Source: Halomonas qaidamensis
GTDB taxonomy: Bacteria > Pseudomonadota > Gammaproteobacteria > Pseudomonadales > Halomonadaceae
Reading direction: 5' to 3'
DNA: 64,000 nt
Assembly (NCBI RefSeq): GCF_025917315.1
Contig: NZ_CP080627.1
Location: 1,550,001-1,614,000, forward strand
Shown here: one piece after another, positions 20,211 to 28,419 of the stretch
Layout of the letters: each line of letters opens with the position of its first letter
Position numbering within the stretch: the stretch's first letter is position 1
Program-made: the position numbers and the translations under genes
The notes under the pieces: generated by a model
What the model saw: only the letters and a program-made list of their open reading frames with translations
Databases searched by the model: none
Told to the model about the DNA's origin: nothing

Positions 20211-20765
20211 ATGTGGCGGAATACGCAGAGTGGTTGGGGAGTCGTTAGTATTGCTCTTCACTGGCTAAGTGCACTAACCATTGTGGGGCTGTTTGCTCTA
20301 GGCTGGTGGATGACAGATCTTGGCTACTACGATACATGGTATAACCAAGCGCCGTGGGTACATCGCTCGATTGGCATTATGTTGTTAATAGCTACCTTTG
20401 CCCGCCTAATATGGCGCTTGATTCAACCAACGCCCCATGCAGAGGGAAACCGCTTTGAACGTATAGCTGCCCATGCTGGTCACATAATGCTGTATGTTTT
20501 GCTGTTGTTAGTACTTGTTAGTGGCTATTTGATTTCTACCGCTAACGGACGCGGTATTAGTGTATTTGATTGGTTCGAAGTACCCGCATTACTCCATGGA
20601 CTTCCCAATCAAGCCAGCTTAGCGGGCGACGTTCACTGGTATAGCGCTCTGGCACTCATCATATTAGCTGTAGGCCACGCCATCGCTGCAATGAAACACC
20701 ACTGGTGGGATCGCCACACAACACTCGTCCGAATGATGAATCCTGCCCATAGTCGGAAACGTTAA
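20211..20765 (+). CDS. cybB: Cytochrome b561 (CybB family)
   Basis: 184 residues with four membrane spans, an inner-membrane di-heme b cytochrome. Candidate axial histidines sit in ALHWLSAL, HRSIGIML, HAGHIMLY and HWYSALALIILAVGHAIAAM. A possible role is electron transfer from ubiquinol. It is followed at short distance by a periplasmic YceI protein, a common pairing. The upstream 235 nt hold the metZ terminator and then AT-rich DNA without a clear promoter. Confidence 0.92.
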   Translation: MWRNTQSGWGVVSIALHWLSALTIVGLFALGWWMTDLGYYDTWYNQAPWVHRSIGIMLLIATFARLIWRLIQPTPHAEGNRFERIAAHAGHIMLYVLLLLVLVSGYLISTANGRGISVFDWFEVPALLHGLPNQASLAGDVHWYSALALIILAVGHAIAAMKHHWWDRHTTLVRMMNPAHSRKR

Positions 20766-20836
20766 TAATGTTTTTGTCCACTGCGTGGGCAGTTAACTCG
20801 CAGTGGTTTATTAGGAAAATAAAGGAGATTTCCACA

Positions 20837-21421
20837 ATGTTAAAGAAAACTGCTTTTGCTACTGCAATTGCCGCTGCGTCGCTAGTGACGTTTGGCCACG
20901 CGCAAGCGGCCGAGTATCAAATTGATACAGAAGGCCAGCATGCCTTTGTTCAATTTAAGATCAGCCACCTCGGTTTCTCCTATATATTGGGCACGTTTGA
21001 AGAGTTTGACGGCCAATTTACTTATGATCCAGAGGATTTAGAAGCTTCTTCTGTAGAAATGGAAGTGCAGGTGAACAGCCTGAACACTAACCATGCAGAG
21101 CGTGATCGTCACTTCTTAAGTAGCGATTTTCTTGATGCCAGTGAATACCCGACGGCCACTTTTACTTCAACTGGGTTTGAATCAACAGGTGATAATGAAG
21201 GCGTCGTAACGGGTGAGCTAACGCTTCATGGAGAAACACAGGAAATTGAAATGCCTGTCACCTTGATGGGTGAAGGCGATGACCCCTGGGGCAATTACCG
21301 TGCTGGCTTTGAAGGTAGTACCATGCTAACGCTGGGTGATTTTGGGATTGATATGAGCGATTTCCCAGAGTCGATGCACGAACTTGAGCTTTATGTGACG
21401 TTTGAAGGCATTCGTCAGTAA
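20837..21421 (+). CDS. Periplasmic YceI-family protein
   Basis: 194 residues with a signal peptide (MLKKTAFATAIAAASLVTFG, cleavage after AQA near residue 24). The mature part is an eight-stranded YceI/lipocalin-like barrel that binds isoprenoid lipids in characterised members (EGQHAFVQFKISHLGFS; GELTLHGETQEIEMPV). The ATG at 20837 is set by AAGGAG and by the signal peptide; an upstream ATG would spoil the signal. It is probably co-transcribed with cybB. Exact ligand unknown. Confidence 0.93.
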   Translation: MLKKTAFATAIAAASLVTFGHAQAAEYQIDTEGQHAFVQFKISHLGFSYILGTFEEFDGQFTYDPEDLEASSVEMEVQVNSLNTNHAERDRHFLSSDFLDASEYPTATFTSTGFESTGDNEGVVTGELTLHGETQEIEMPVTLMGEGDDPWGNYRAGFEGSTMLTLGDFGIDMSDFPESMHELELYVTFEGIRQ

Positions 21422-21436
21422 GCGAGTGCAGGAAAC

Positions 21437-21474
21437 AAAGCGCCATCACCCTGATAGGGGGTGATGGCGCTTTT
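21437..21474 (+). terminator. Rho-independent terminator after yceI
   Basis: A 14-bp perfect stem, AAAGCGCCATCACC with GGTGATGGCGCTTT, plus a T4 tract, 16 nt after the stop. Confidence 0.92.
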
Positions 21475-21585
21475 GTGTTGAGATTTGTGTTGCGAGTCAC
21501 AGCAAATAAGCCCCATCTGGTGAGTACTAACGTTTTTTAGCAATGTGGCGTAAATCGTTACTCACTCTGTTTCGAGGAGTTATCT

Positions 21586-22944
21586 TTGGCAGCCGTTGAT
21601 ATACAGCAGCGCGAGCTGGCGATAACCCTATGGCGTCAAACGTGGCCGATGGCCATTGGGGTATTGGCGTTATTGGGTTTTCAGCTTGTAGATAGTGCTT
21701 TTATTGCGCGTTTGGGCACCGCGCCCTTGGCCGCACAGTCGTTCACCTTTCCTTTGTCATTTCTAATTATTGGTATTCAGGTGGGAATGGGAATCGCGAT
21801 TGCGGCATTGATTTCGCGAGCATTAGGAGCCGGCGAGGAAGCCCGCGCAAAACGGCTAAGTAGTCTTGTATTACTTGCCGGTGGGGTCGTGATCGGTGTT
21901 CTAGTGGTGATGTTATGGCTGCTTCAGATGCCTATATTCCGCTTGCTGGGGGCAGATACTACGGCGCTGGTCTATATCCGAGCTTACTGGGGGCCTCAGC
22001 TATTTTCGGCTTGGCTAGGTGCTTTGCTTTATTTTATTTATAGCGTGTTTCGTGCCCATGGCGATACGCGGCTGCCGGGTAAGATGATGGTGCTCAGTAG
22101 TCTTATCAATCTGGGGCTGGACCCGCTGTTTATTTTTGGCATTGGTTCATGGCAAGGATGGGGGTTGCCAGGTGCTGCTTGGGCGACTGCCATTGCCTTT
22201 TCTGTTGGCCTGTTATTTAGCAGTATCAAACTAAAACGTCGCCAATGGACAACAAATATTGCGATATGGCAAGAAGCAGTGCGCTCGTGGCGCCCTTTTG
22301 CTGGGATTGCCGCTCCCGCCATGATCAGTCAATTAATGCCGCCATTGGCGGCAATGCTGGCAATTGTGGCTGTTGCTGGTTTAGGGGATGCACAGGTGGC
22401 TGCCTGGGGTCTTGCTAGCCGTCTGGAGACGCTTTCACTGATGGTAATATTAGCGATGACGATGTCGTTGCCGCCGTGGCTTGGGCGCTGCTATGGGGCA
22501 GGCGATTGGGGGCAGATTCAACAGCTTATGCGGTTGGCACTGACCGTTGCTGTCATTTGGCAGCTAAGTTTAGGTGTGCTGTTGGCGTTAGCTTCACCTT
22601 GGGTGGCGATGGTGTTAGCTGGCAATCAAGAGGTGCAAAGTGAACTTGCGCTGTTGATTCGCTTTTTGCTGCCCAGCTACGCTGCACTGGGTGTCTGCAT
22701 GCTAGTGGTGTCTGCAGGTAACGCACTTGGTTGGCCCCTTCGGGCAATGTTGCTATCGAGCGCACGGCTTTTTATTTGCTATTTACCCTGCTTATGGTTG
22801 GGCACGCACTTATTTGGTTGGATAGGTTTAGCCGCTGGTGCAGCGGTGGGAAACGTGTTGGCAGGTATTGTTGCTTGGATGGTGCTACGACGTATTTTAT
22901 CCCGCCCACATCGGCAGGCGGGATTCAGTAAGTCGGGCAATTAG
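21586..22944 (+). CDS. MATE family efflux protein
   Basis: 452 residues with about 12 membrane spans. MATE/NorM exporters expel cationic drugs or metabolites using Na+ or H+ gradients. Both halves show the fold (VDSAFIARLGTAPLAAQSF in the first, repeat from about residue 240). It starts with TTG at 21586, supported by GAGGAG 6 nt upstream. It converges, with a 4-bp overlap, on the permease gene on the other strand. Substrate unknown. Confidence 0.92.
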   Translation: MAAVDIQQRELAITLWRQTWPMAIGVLALLGFQLVDSAFIARLGTAPLAAQSFTFPLSFLIIGIQVGMGIAIAALISRALGAGEEARAKRLSSLVLLAGGVVIGVLVVMLWLLQMPIFRLLGADTTALVYIRAYWGPQLFSAWLGALLYFIYSVFRAHGDTRLPGKMMVLSSLINLGLDPLFIFGIGSWQGWGLPGAAWATAIAFSVGLLFSSIKLKRRQWTTNIAIWQEAVRSWRPFAGIAAPAMISQLMPPLAAMLAIVAVAGLGDAQVAAWGLASRLETLSLMVILAMTMSLPPWLGRCYGAGDWGQIQQLMRLALTVAVIWQLSLGVLLALASPWVAMVLAGNQEVQSELALLIRFLLPSYAALGVCMLVVSAGNALGWPLRAMLLSSARLFICYLPCLWLGTHLFGWIGLAAGAAVGNVLAGIVAWMVLRRILSRPHRQAGFSKSGN

Positions 22945-24425
22945 TGTTTCTTTGGGGCTTCCTGAAAGGAGAAGTATATGAACAGTAATGCCATGCCCAA
23001 GTAACCCATGACAAATTCAGGCGCGGCGTTGAAGGCCAGCTTTGGGGCGTGCATCAGTCCTACAAATGAGAAGCCTGCTGCAATGGCGGCAAACGCGGCT
23101 GCCCTACGGAATTGATGGTCGATCACCGACACGGTCATTGCACCTAGGAAGATGGCCATAAACATTGCGCCTTGACCCATAATAACAATGGCACTTGAAA
23201 TATCGCTGACGACTTCTCCAGCGCCTCGGTTGAAGCGTGTCATCACGTAGTTAGCAAAGTAGGGCAGCATCGCCAGAGCAATCGCTGGGTAGTAACGGGT
23301 ATCGTTGGCTTGAAACGCGGTGGCAATCATCGACATGCCCACAAATACCAAGATAGGGGCCACTACCGAGACCGGAATAATGGCCGCTAAGGCAGCGATG
23401 AGGCCAAACATGGTGGCGAGCGCATAAACCGCACCGTTTAAAATGCTGTAGCCTCGTCCTGCTCCCATCCATTTCGCGCCTACTGTTGCGATATAAACGG
23501 TAGTTGGAAATACGCCGCCAAATAATGCGCCAATCATCGTGCCTGCCCCATCAACTGCCTGACATTCACGTACATCGTATTTATCGCCAGCCGCTTCCAT
23601 CGCTTCAACGTTATTCATCGTTTCAATTGCGTTGTAGAGAGTGATGGGAAGCACTACGGTAAGCACTGCCAGCATGCCAGTAAATAGCAAGCCTAGCCCT
23701 TCATACCACGCCAAGTTAGGCAGTAAGGGATAAAACCCTAAATGGGTAAACGCATCGCTAAAACGCTCACTACCCGCATCGCCAATTAAATAAGCCATCG
23801 CCGTTCCGATCACAATGGCAAACAGCGATGTCGGAAGCTTAAACGGCATGCTGACACGCGCAACTAAGCCTACAATAATGATACCTAGTACCAAGAGGCC
23901 AACCACCGGCATTTCCAGGGTTTTAAACAGCATTTCACCGGCAATAAAGGTAAGTGCAACGCCTGCCACGGCGCCCAGCATGGCGGCCCGTGGAAGGTGA
24001 TACTGCACCCAGCGGCCAATAATGCTAATCAAGGCTTCTATAGCGCCACTAATAAAGCAAGCGGCTACGGCAACTTTCCAGGCTAACTCTGCGTCACCCG
24101 TTAACTGCTTGGCGGGAAGCAATACGCCGAATAGAAACACAAACATGACCGGCGTAGAGATGCCGTAGGAGAGTGCGGTGACATCGCTACGATTTTCCTT
24201 TCGCGCAAGTCTAGCTGCACTCCATGCGTAATAGAAATTGCCTGCCATAACCGCTACCGCAGCACCCGGTAGCACCTGACCATAGACAATAGAGGTAGGA
24301 AACCCCATCCCTATCATGGTGATTGCGATAATGACAAAGTTAGCAATGTTATTTTGGAACAGAGCGAAAAATGCGTCGGTATCTTCTTTTTTGTACCACG
24401 GATAGTGTGTGCCAGCAGCCGCCAT
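22941..24425 (-). CDS. NCS2-like (xanthine/uracil permease superfamily) membrane transporter
   Basis: 494 residues with 12 or more predicted spans. The layout resembles nucleobase permeases of the NCS2/AzgA type: early NNIANFVIIAITMIGMG, a mid-protein ETMNNVEAMEAAGD loop after span 7, and paired half-helix regions. It is clearly different from the other two NCS2 proteins in this window (43280 and 47164). Substrate cannot be read; purines, uric acid or allantoin-type compounds are possible. Three palindromes lie upstream, so it is likely regulated. Confidence 0.65.
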   Translation of the reverse strand: MAAAGTHYPWYKKEDTDAFFALFQNNIANFVIIAITMIGMGFPTSIVYGQVLPGAAVAVMAGNFYYAWSAARLARKENRSDVTALSYGISTPVMFVFLFGVLLPAKQLTGDAELAWKVAVAACFISGAIEALISIIGRWVQYHLPRAAMLGAVAGVALTFIAGEMLFKTLEMPVVGLLVLGIIIVGLVARVSMPFKLPTSLFAIVIGTAMAYLIGDAGSERFSDAFTHLGFYPLLPNLAWYEGLGLLFTGMLAVLTVVLPITLYNAIETMNNVEAMEAAGDKYDVRECQAVDGAGTMIGALFGGVFPTTVYIATVGAKWMGAGRGYSILNGAVYALATMFGLIAALAAIIPVSVVAPILVFVGMSMIATAFQANDTRYYPAIALAMLPYFANYVMTRFNRGAGEVVSDISSAIVIMGQGAMFMAIFLGAMTVSVIDHQFRRAAAFAAIAAGFSFVGLMHAPKLAFNAAPEFVMGYLGMALLFIYFSFQEAPKKH

Positions 24426-24449
24426 GTTAGGCCTCTTGGTTATGGTGTG

Positions 24450-24459
24450 TTGTATACAA
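24450..24459. promoter_or_regulatory. Palindrome TTGTATACAA before the NCS2-like permease
   Basis: Perfect 10-bp palindrome fitting the GntR/FadR-type operator form, 25 nt upstream of the start codon on the minus strand. Confidence 0.4.
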
Positions 24460-24483
24460 GGCTATGCTGAGTTTGCCGAAGGT

Positions 24484-24499
24484 TTGACTAATCGGTCAA
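24484..24499. promoter_or_regulatory. Inverted repeat TTGAC-N6-GTCAA
   Basis: Second inverted repeat in the permease promoter region, 59 nt before its start. Either TTGAC could also act as part of a -35 element. Confidence 0.35.
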
Positions 24500-24552
24500 G
24501 CATTGCGTTGTAACGGACGCCGCACGGGCGCCCCTGGCTCTGGCGGCAAGCG

Positions 24553-24575
24553 CGCAATTGTACATAACAATTGCG
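24553..24575. promoter_or_regulatory. Inverted repeat CGCAATTGT-N5-ACAATTGCG
   Basis: Perfect 9-bp arms around ACATA, 128 nt before the permease start. No U-tract follows on either strand, so an operator is more likely than a terminator. Confidence 0.5.
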
Positions 24576-24610
24576 TGTCTGTTCAGTTGCTTAACAAACC
24601 TAAATAACAA

Positions 24611-24639
24611 AAAAGCCCAGGCTGTCTGCCTGGGCTTTT
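24611..24639 (-). terminator. Rho-independent terminator after phhC
   Basis: On the minus strand AAAAGCCCAGGC, a 5-nt loop, GCCTGGGCTTTT, then more T. It ends the phhB-phhC transcript. Confidence 0.9.
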
Positions 24640-24657
24640 CTGCTAATCGCATCTAGC

Positions 24658-24683
24658 TATTACATCTACCTATTACATCTACT
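24658..24683. repeat. Two tandem 13-bp repeats
   Basis: TATTACATCTACC followed directly by TATTACATCTACT, between the phhC stop and its terminator. Degenerate further copies may flank it. Confidence 0.8.
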
Positions 24684-24698
24684 TATCACAAGATTACA

Positions 24699-25889
24699 TT
24701 ACTCATTAACAGCCGCGATGGCTTTAGCAAGGTAAGGTAAGTTCTCGTGAGAGAAGCCTGCAACGTTGGCACGGCCAGAGCGCACCATGTAAATACCGAA
24801 CTCATCACGTAGGCGATCGACTTGCTCGGGTGTTAAACCGGTGTAAGAGAACATGCCGCGCTGTTCTGCAACGCAGGCGTACTTCTCATCAAGGCCGTAA
24901 GGCTTAAGGGCCTCAACAAAGTCGCGGCGCAGTGTATTGATGCGATCACGCATTTCGGTTAGCTCTTCACGCCACATCGTTGTCAGCTCAGAATCATGAA
25001 GAATTTCGCTAACAATTGAGCCGCCATGAGCGGGAGGGTTGGAATAGTTTTCACGAGCAACGATCGCTGCTTGGGAGCGTACGTTTTCCATCTGTTCGGC
25101 GTCTTTTGCAATCAGAATCAAGCAGCCCGTACGTTCACAATAAATGCCAAAGTTCTTTGAACAGGAACTGGTGATAATAACTTCATCCAGGTTTTCGGCT
25201 AGGAGACGAACGCCGTAGGCGTCTTCATCTAACCCTTCACCAAAACCCTGGTAGGCGAAGTCAACTAATGGCAGCAGGTTGCGCTCGCGTAGTATCGCCA
25301 TCACTTCGTGCCATTGATCTTGAGAAAGGTCAAAGCCAGTTGGGTTATGGCAGCAGGCGTGAAGTACAACAACATCGCCTTCTGGAATTTTCTTCAGTGC
25401 CGCTAGCATGCCATCGAAATCAAGGCGGTTATCGGCGTCAACATAAGGGTACTTGTGAAGCTCGATACCCGCAGCAGTAAAAATACCGTGATGGTTTGGC
25501 CAGGTAGGATCGCTCACCCAAATGCCTTTCCCAGGAAGCTGATTAGCAATAAAGTCAGCGGCCAAGCGCAGTGCCCCTGTGCCACCAGGAGATTGAGTAG
25601 CGCTTGCACGGTTGGCTTTTAATACGGAAGAGTCTGCACCTAATACCATAGGCAACACCGCATCACCGTATGCAGGTGCACCGTGAGAGCCAATATAGGT
25701 TTTGGTGGTTTCATTCTTGAGCAGGCGAGCTTCTGCTTCCTTGACTGCACGCATAACCGGCGTGTTGCCTTGTGAATCGCGGTATACGCCAACCCCTAAA
25801 TCGACTTTCTGTGGATTGGTGTCTTTTTTGAAAGCTTCGATCAGCCCGAGAATGGCGTCTCCTGGGACTCGCTCAATTTGCTCAAACAT
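24699..25889 (-). CDS. phhC: Aromatic/aspartate aminotransferase
   Basis: 396 residues, class I PLP aminotransferase of the AspC/TyrB branch (VDLGVGVYRDSQGNTPVM; PLP lysine in TSSCSKNFGIYCERTG; C-terminal MVRSGRANVAGF). Transfers amino groups between aromatic amino acids or aspartate and 2-oxoglutarate. The ATG follows the phhB stop directly, so translation is coupled, and that partner points to phenylalanine/tyrosine breakdown (PhhC) rather than a general AspC. tyrB or aspC would be acceptable alternative names. Confidence 0.85.
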   Translation of the reverse strand: MFEQIERVPGDAILGLIEAFKKDTNPQKVDLGVGVYRDSQGNTPVMRAVKEAEARLLKNETTKTYIGSHGAPAYGDAVLPMVLGADSSVLKANRASATQSPGGTGALRLAADFIANQLPGKGIWVSDPTWPNHHGIFTAAGIELHKYPYVDADNRLDFDGMLAALKKIPEGDVVVLHACCHNPTGFDLSQDQWHEVMAILRERNLLPLVDFAYQGFGEGLDEDAYGVRLLAENLDEVIITSSCSKNFGIYCERTGCLILIAKDAEQMENVRSQAAIVARENYSNPPAHGGSIVSEILHDSELTTMWREELTEMRDRINTLRRDFVEALKPYGLDEKYACVAEQRGMFSYTGLTPEQVDRLRDEFGIYMVRSGRANVAGFSHENLPYLAKAIAAVNE

Positions 25890-26228
25890 TTATTCGGCTA
25901 CCTCGTCGGTTCTGGCGGCAAGAATGAAGTCATTAAGATGCAGGCCTTTTATTTCATGAGACCACCATGTCACGGTGGTTTTACCCCACTCAGTGACAAT
26001 GACAGGGTGGTGCCCAGCCTGCTCTGCTATGTCACCAACGCGCTGGGTAAATGCCAGGGCATCAGCGAAGTCACGAAACGTAAACTGTCTCGTTAGCTTC
26101 ATGATGCCATCGTGGTCGACAATCTGCCACTCTGATAGCGCTTCTAAATGGGCTTGGCATTCGCTGTAGGACAGTGGGCTAGTATTGCCACCGCAAGGTT
26201 CACAGGCTGTTTTAGCAAGCGTTGTCAT
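25890..26228 (-). CDS. phhB: Pterin-4a-carbinolamine dehydratase
   Basis: About 112 residues. Dehydrates the 4a-hydroxy-tetrahydropterin made by phenylalanine hydroxylase, recycling the cofactor. Family landmarks are the FTFRDFADALAFTQRVGDIAEQ region and the GHHPVIVTEWGKTTVTWWSH active-site segment. The ATG at 26228 has GAGGAG upstream; a longer start at 26246 would place that ribosome site inside the gene. phhA itself is not in this window. Confidence 0.93.
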   Translation of the reverse strand: MTTLAKTACEPCGGNTSPLSYSECQAHLEALSEWQIVDHDGIMKLTRQFTFRDFADALAFTQRVGDIAEQAGHHPVIVTEWGKTTVTWWSHEIKGLHLNDFILAARTDEVAE

Positions 26229-26256
26229 TGGTCTCCTCCTCGTCATAATGCTCTAT

Positions 26257-27156
26257 TCAAGGTAGAAGGCATACACAGTCACGACCAACTTCTTTTGCGC
26301 TGTATAGCGCCTGATCAGCGCGCTCGATTAGACTGACCAATGGCTCTCCGCATCGGTATTCAGCTATACCAATGCTTAGCGTGACCTGACCAGCGCCGAT
26401 TCCAAAATCATAGTTTGCAATGGCGTGGCGAATGCGGTCCGCGAGTTTATGGCATTGTTGCAGCGGCGTAAGCGGCAACACGACCATAAACTCTTCACCT
26501 CCAAGCCTTGCCACCATATCTTCGCAGCGTAAGAGCTGTTGGGTTTGCGCAGCAAGCTGTTCGAGTACGCTATCGCCTTGTAAGTGCCCCCAACGATCAT
26601 TGAGCTGTTTAAAATGGTCAATATCTACCATCATTATTGATAACGGTGTTCCGTGCCGTGTGCTTAGTGAAGCTAAGTGCGTCAAATGCACCATGAGCTT
26701 TCGCCGGTTAGGTAATCCCGTTAAAGGGTCAGTGTCGCAAAGTTTTCTTAGGCGCTGCTCTTCAGCAACTTGATCGGTAATATCCATCATGATGCCGTTC
26801 CAACGGACACCATCTAATGCGGGGAAAGGGTTAGCGCTCACGGCTATCCAGTGCGGCTTTCCGTTTGGTAGTGGGAGTCGGAAACGGGTTGTAAGCGGTA
26901 GCATCCAGCGGGCTGAGCGCTCAATAGAGGACATTATTTTTGGATGATCGTGACCGGTTAACCGCTCAATTAATTGATTTGCTTCCTGTGCTAACTGGCG
27001 TCTATCGATATGTGCCAACGCTTTGCCACCTCCTTCCAAATAGGGAAAGTGCATCCGGCCACAGTGTGATCGATAAAATTGAAAGATAACCCCAGGAATA
27101 AGGGATATTAAGCTGTCAGCACTGGTCGGTGCTGTGACTGTGTCATTCACGGGCAT
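26257..27156 (-). CDS. PAS-GGDEF diguanylate cyclase
   Basis: 299 residues. N-terminal PAS-like sensor (about 15-130, ending IMMDITDQVAEEQRLRKL), then a GGDEF domain (about 140-299) with DPLTGLPNRR and an intact ARLGGEEF active site, so it should make cyclic di-GMP. An RCED (RxxD) inhibitory site sits five residues before the GGEEF, suggesting product feedback. No membrane span, so cytosolic. GGAG lies about 8 nt before the ATG. Signal sensed unknown. Confidence 0.93.
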   Translation of the reverse strand: MPVNDTVTAPTSADSLISLIPGVIFQFYRSHCGRMHFPYLEGGGKALAHIDRRQLAQEANQLIERLTGHDHPKIMSSIERSARWMLPLTTRFRLPLPNGKPHWIAVSANPFPALDGVRWNGIMMDITDQVAEEQRLRKLCDTDPLTGLPNRRKLMVHLTHLASLSTRHGTPLSIMMVDIDHFKQLNDRWGHLQGDSVLEQLAAQTQQLLRCEDMVARLGGEEFMVVLPLTPLQQCHKLADRIRHAIANYDFGIGAGQVTLSIGIAEYRCGEPLVSLIERADQALYSAKEVGRDCVCLLP

Positions 27157-27398
27157 GCGTGAAGCTCCAAAGCATATGCCAAATAAAAGTTAATCGTGAA
27201 GGTTAGCCCTAAAACCGTAACTAATATGTAAGTTATTGCTGACATTTTTAAATTTTTTAAAATTTAATTGATATATGTATATTCAAAAATAGAATTAACG
27301 AGGTTGGGCAGGGGTTTACTATAGAAAGGTTGGCACCACATAGGAAAATATATTACTTTTAGATATATATAATACTTTTTTTATTACCGAGGTGTTTT

Positions 27399-28256
27399 TT
27401 GAATGCAGTAAAAGGAGCCACTGCCAAGGCAAGCCATTTGGCTGATGCTCAAAAAGTGAGTGATGACTTTATGAGCTTAGATGGCTCCGTCAGCTTAGTA
27501 GGTGCGGGGCCAGGCGATCCGGAACTATTGACGTTAAAAGCCTATAAGCGACTTCTAACCGCAGAAGTGGTGCTCTACGACCGCCTCGTTAGCGATGAAG
27601 TATTGGCCTTAATTGGTCCTCAGGCCGCCCGTTTTTACGTTGGCAAAGCGAAGTCATCGCACAGCGTACCTCAAGATGAAATTAATCAAACATTGGTAAC
27701 TTGGGCTAAACAGGGGAAGCGTGTGGTACGCCTTAAAGGCGGCGATCCGTTTATTTTTGGCCGTGGCGGGGAAGAACTTGAAACACTTGTTGCGGAAAAA
27801 GTGATGGTCGAAGTTATTCCAGGAATTACAGCTGCCTCTGGTTGTGCAGCCTATGCAGGCATTCCATTAACCCATCGGGATCATGCCCAGTCAGTTCGTT
27901 TTGTAACGGGCCATTTGCAGCATGGGGAGTGCTCGCTTGACTGGCAAGCGTTAGCACGCCCTGGTCAAACCTTGGTATTTTATATGGGGTTGAGTAACTT
28001 AGCGTTTATTTGCCAAACATTAATTGCTCATGGTCTTGCGCCTACAACGCCCTTGGCGCTGATTGAGCAGGGAACAACTCAGCACCAGCGTACGCACGTT
28101 GGTTGTTTGCAAACGCTGCCTGAAACATTTAAGCAGGGTAAGATTGCGCCGCCTACCTTACTGATTATTGGCAGCGTTGTGTCGTTGCACGCTTCGCTTT
28201 CTTGGTTTGAGGTTGCTAGCGCAGGTGCGTTAGGCTTTCAGAAAGGTAAGCATTAG
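27399..28256 (+). CDS. cobA: Uroporphyrinogen-III C-methyltransferase
   Basis: 285 residues. Uses two SAM to make precorrin-2 for siroheme or cobalamin. Motifs: [33 protein letters not shown] and [18 protein letters not shown]. It is the single-domain form, without the CysG dehydrogenase/chelatase part. TTG start with GAGGTG 4 nt away; an ATG 26 codons in lacks a ribosome site. The 240 nt upstream are strikingly AT-rich. No nitrite or sulfite reductase genes are nearby to identify its role. Confidence 0.92.
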   Translation: MNAVKGATAKASHLADAQKVSDDFMSLDGSVSLVGAGPGDPELLTLKAYKRLLTAEVVLYDRLVSDEVLALIGPQAARFYVGKAKSSHSVPQDEINQTLVTWAKQGKRVVRLKGGDPFIFGRGGEELETLVAEKVMVEVIPGITAASGCAAYAGIPLTHRDHAQSVRFVTGHLQHGECSLDWQALARPGQTLVFYMGLSNLAFICQTLIAHGLAPTTPLALIEQGTTQHQRTHVGCLQTLPETFKQGKIAPPTLLIIGSVVSLHASLSWFEVASAGALGFQKGKH

Positions 28257-28419
28257 ACGGACCCTAACAATTAAATGTACTAAGTAGAACTATTTGTCAT
28301 ACACGTTGGTCACTAGCTAGATGTTGCTAGATGTGTATGCTAGTAAAATAATGTCAGGTACTAAATGCCTATTAACGCTGCTGATATCGGTAGCCTAAAA
28401 AAGAAGAGAGGGACGCAGT

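Noticed and set aside
27157..27398. AT-rich 240 bp before cobA as a transferred island edge
   Set aside because: It is a single intergenic region; flanking genes show no unusual composition or mobility genes, so it is more simply a promoter region.
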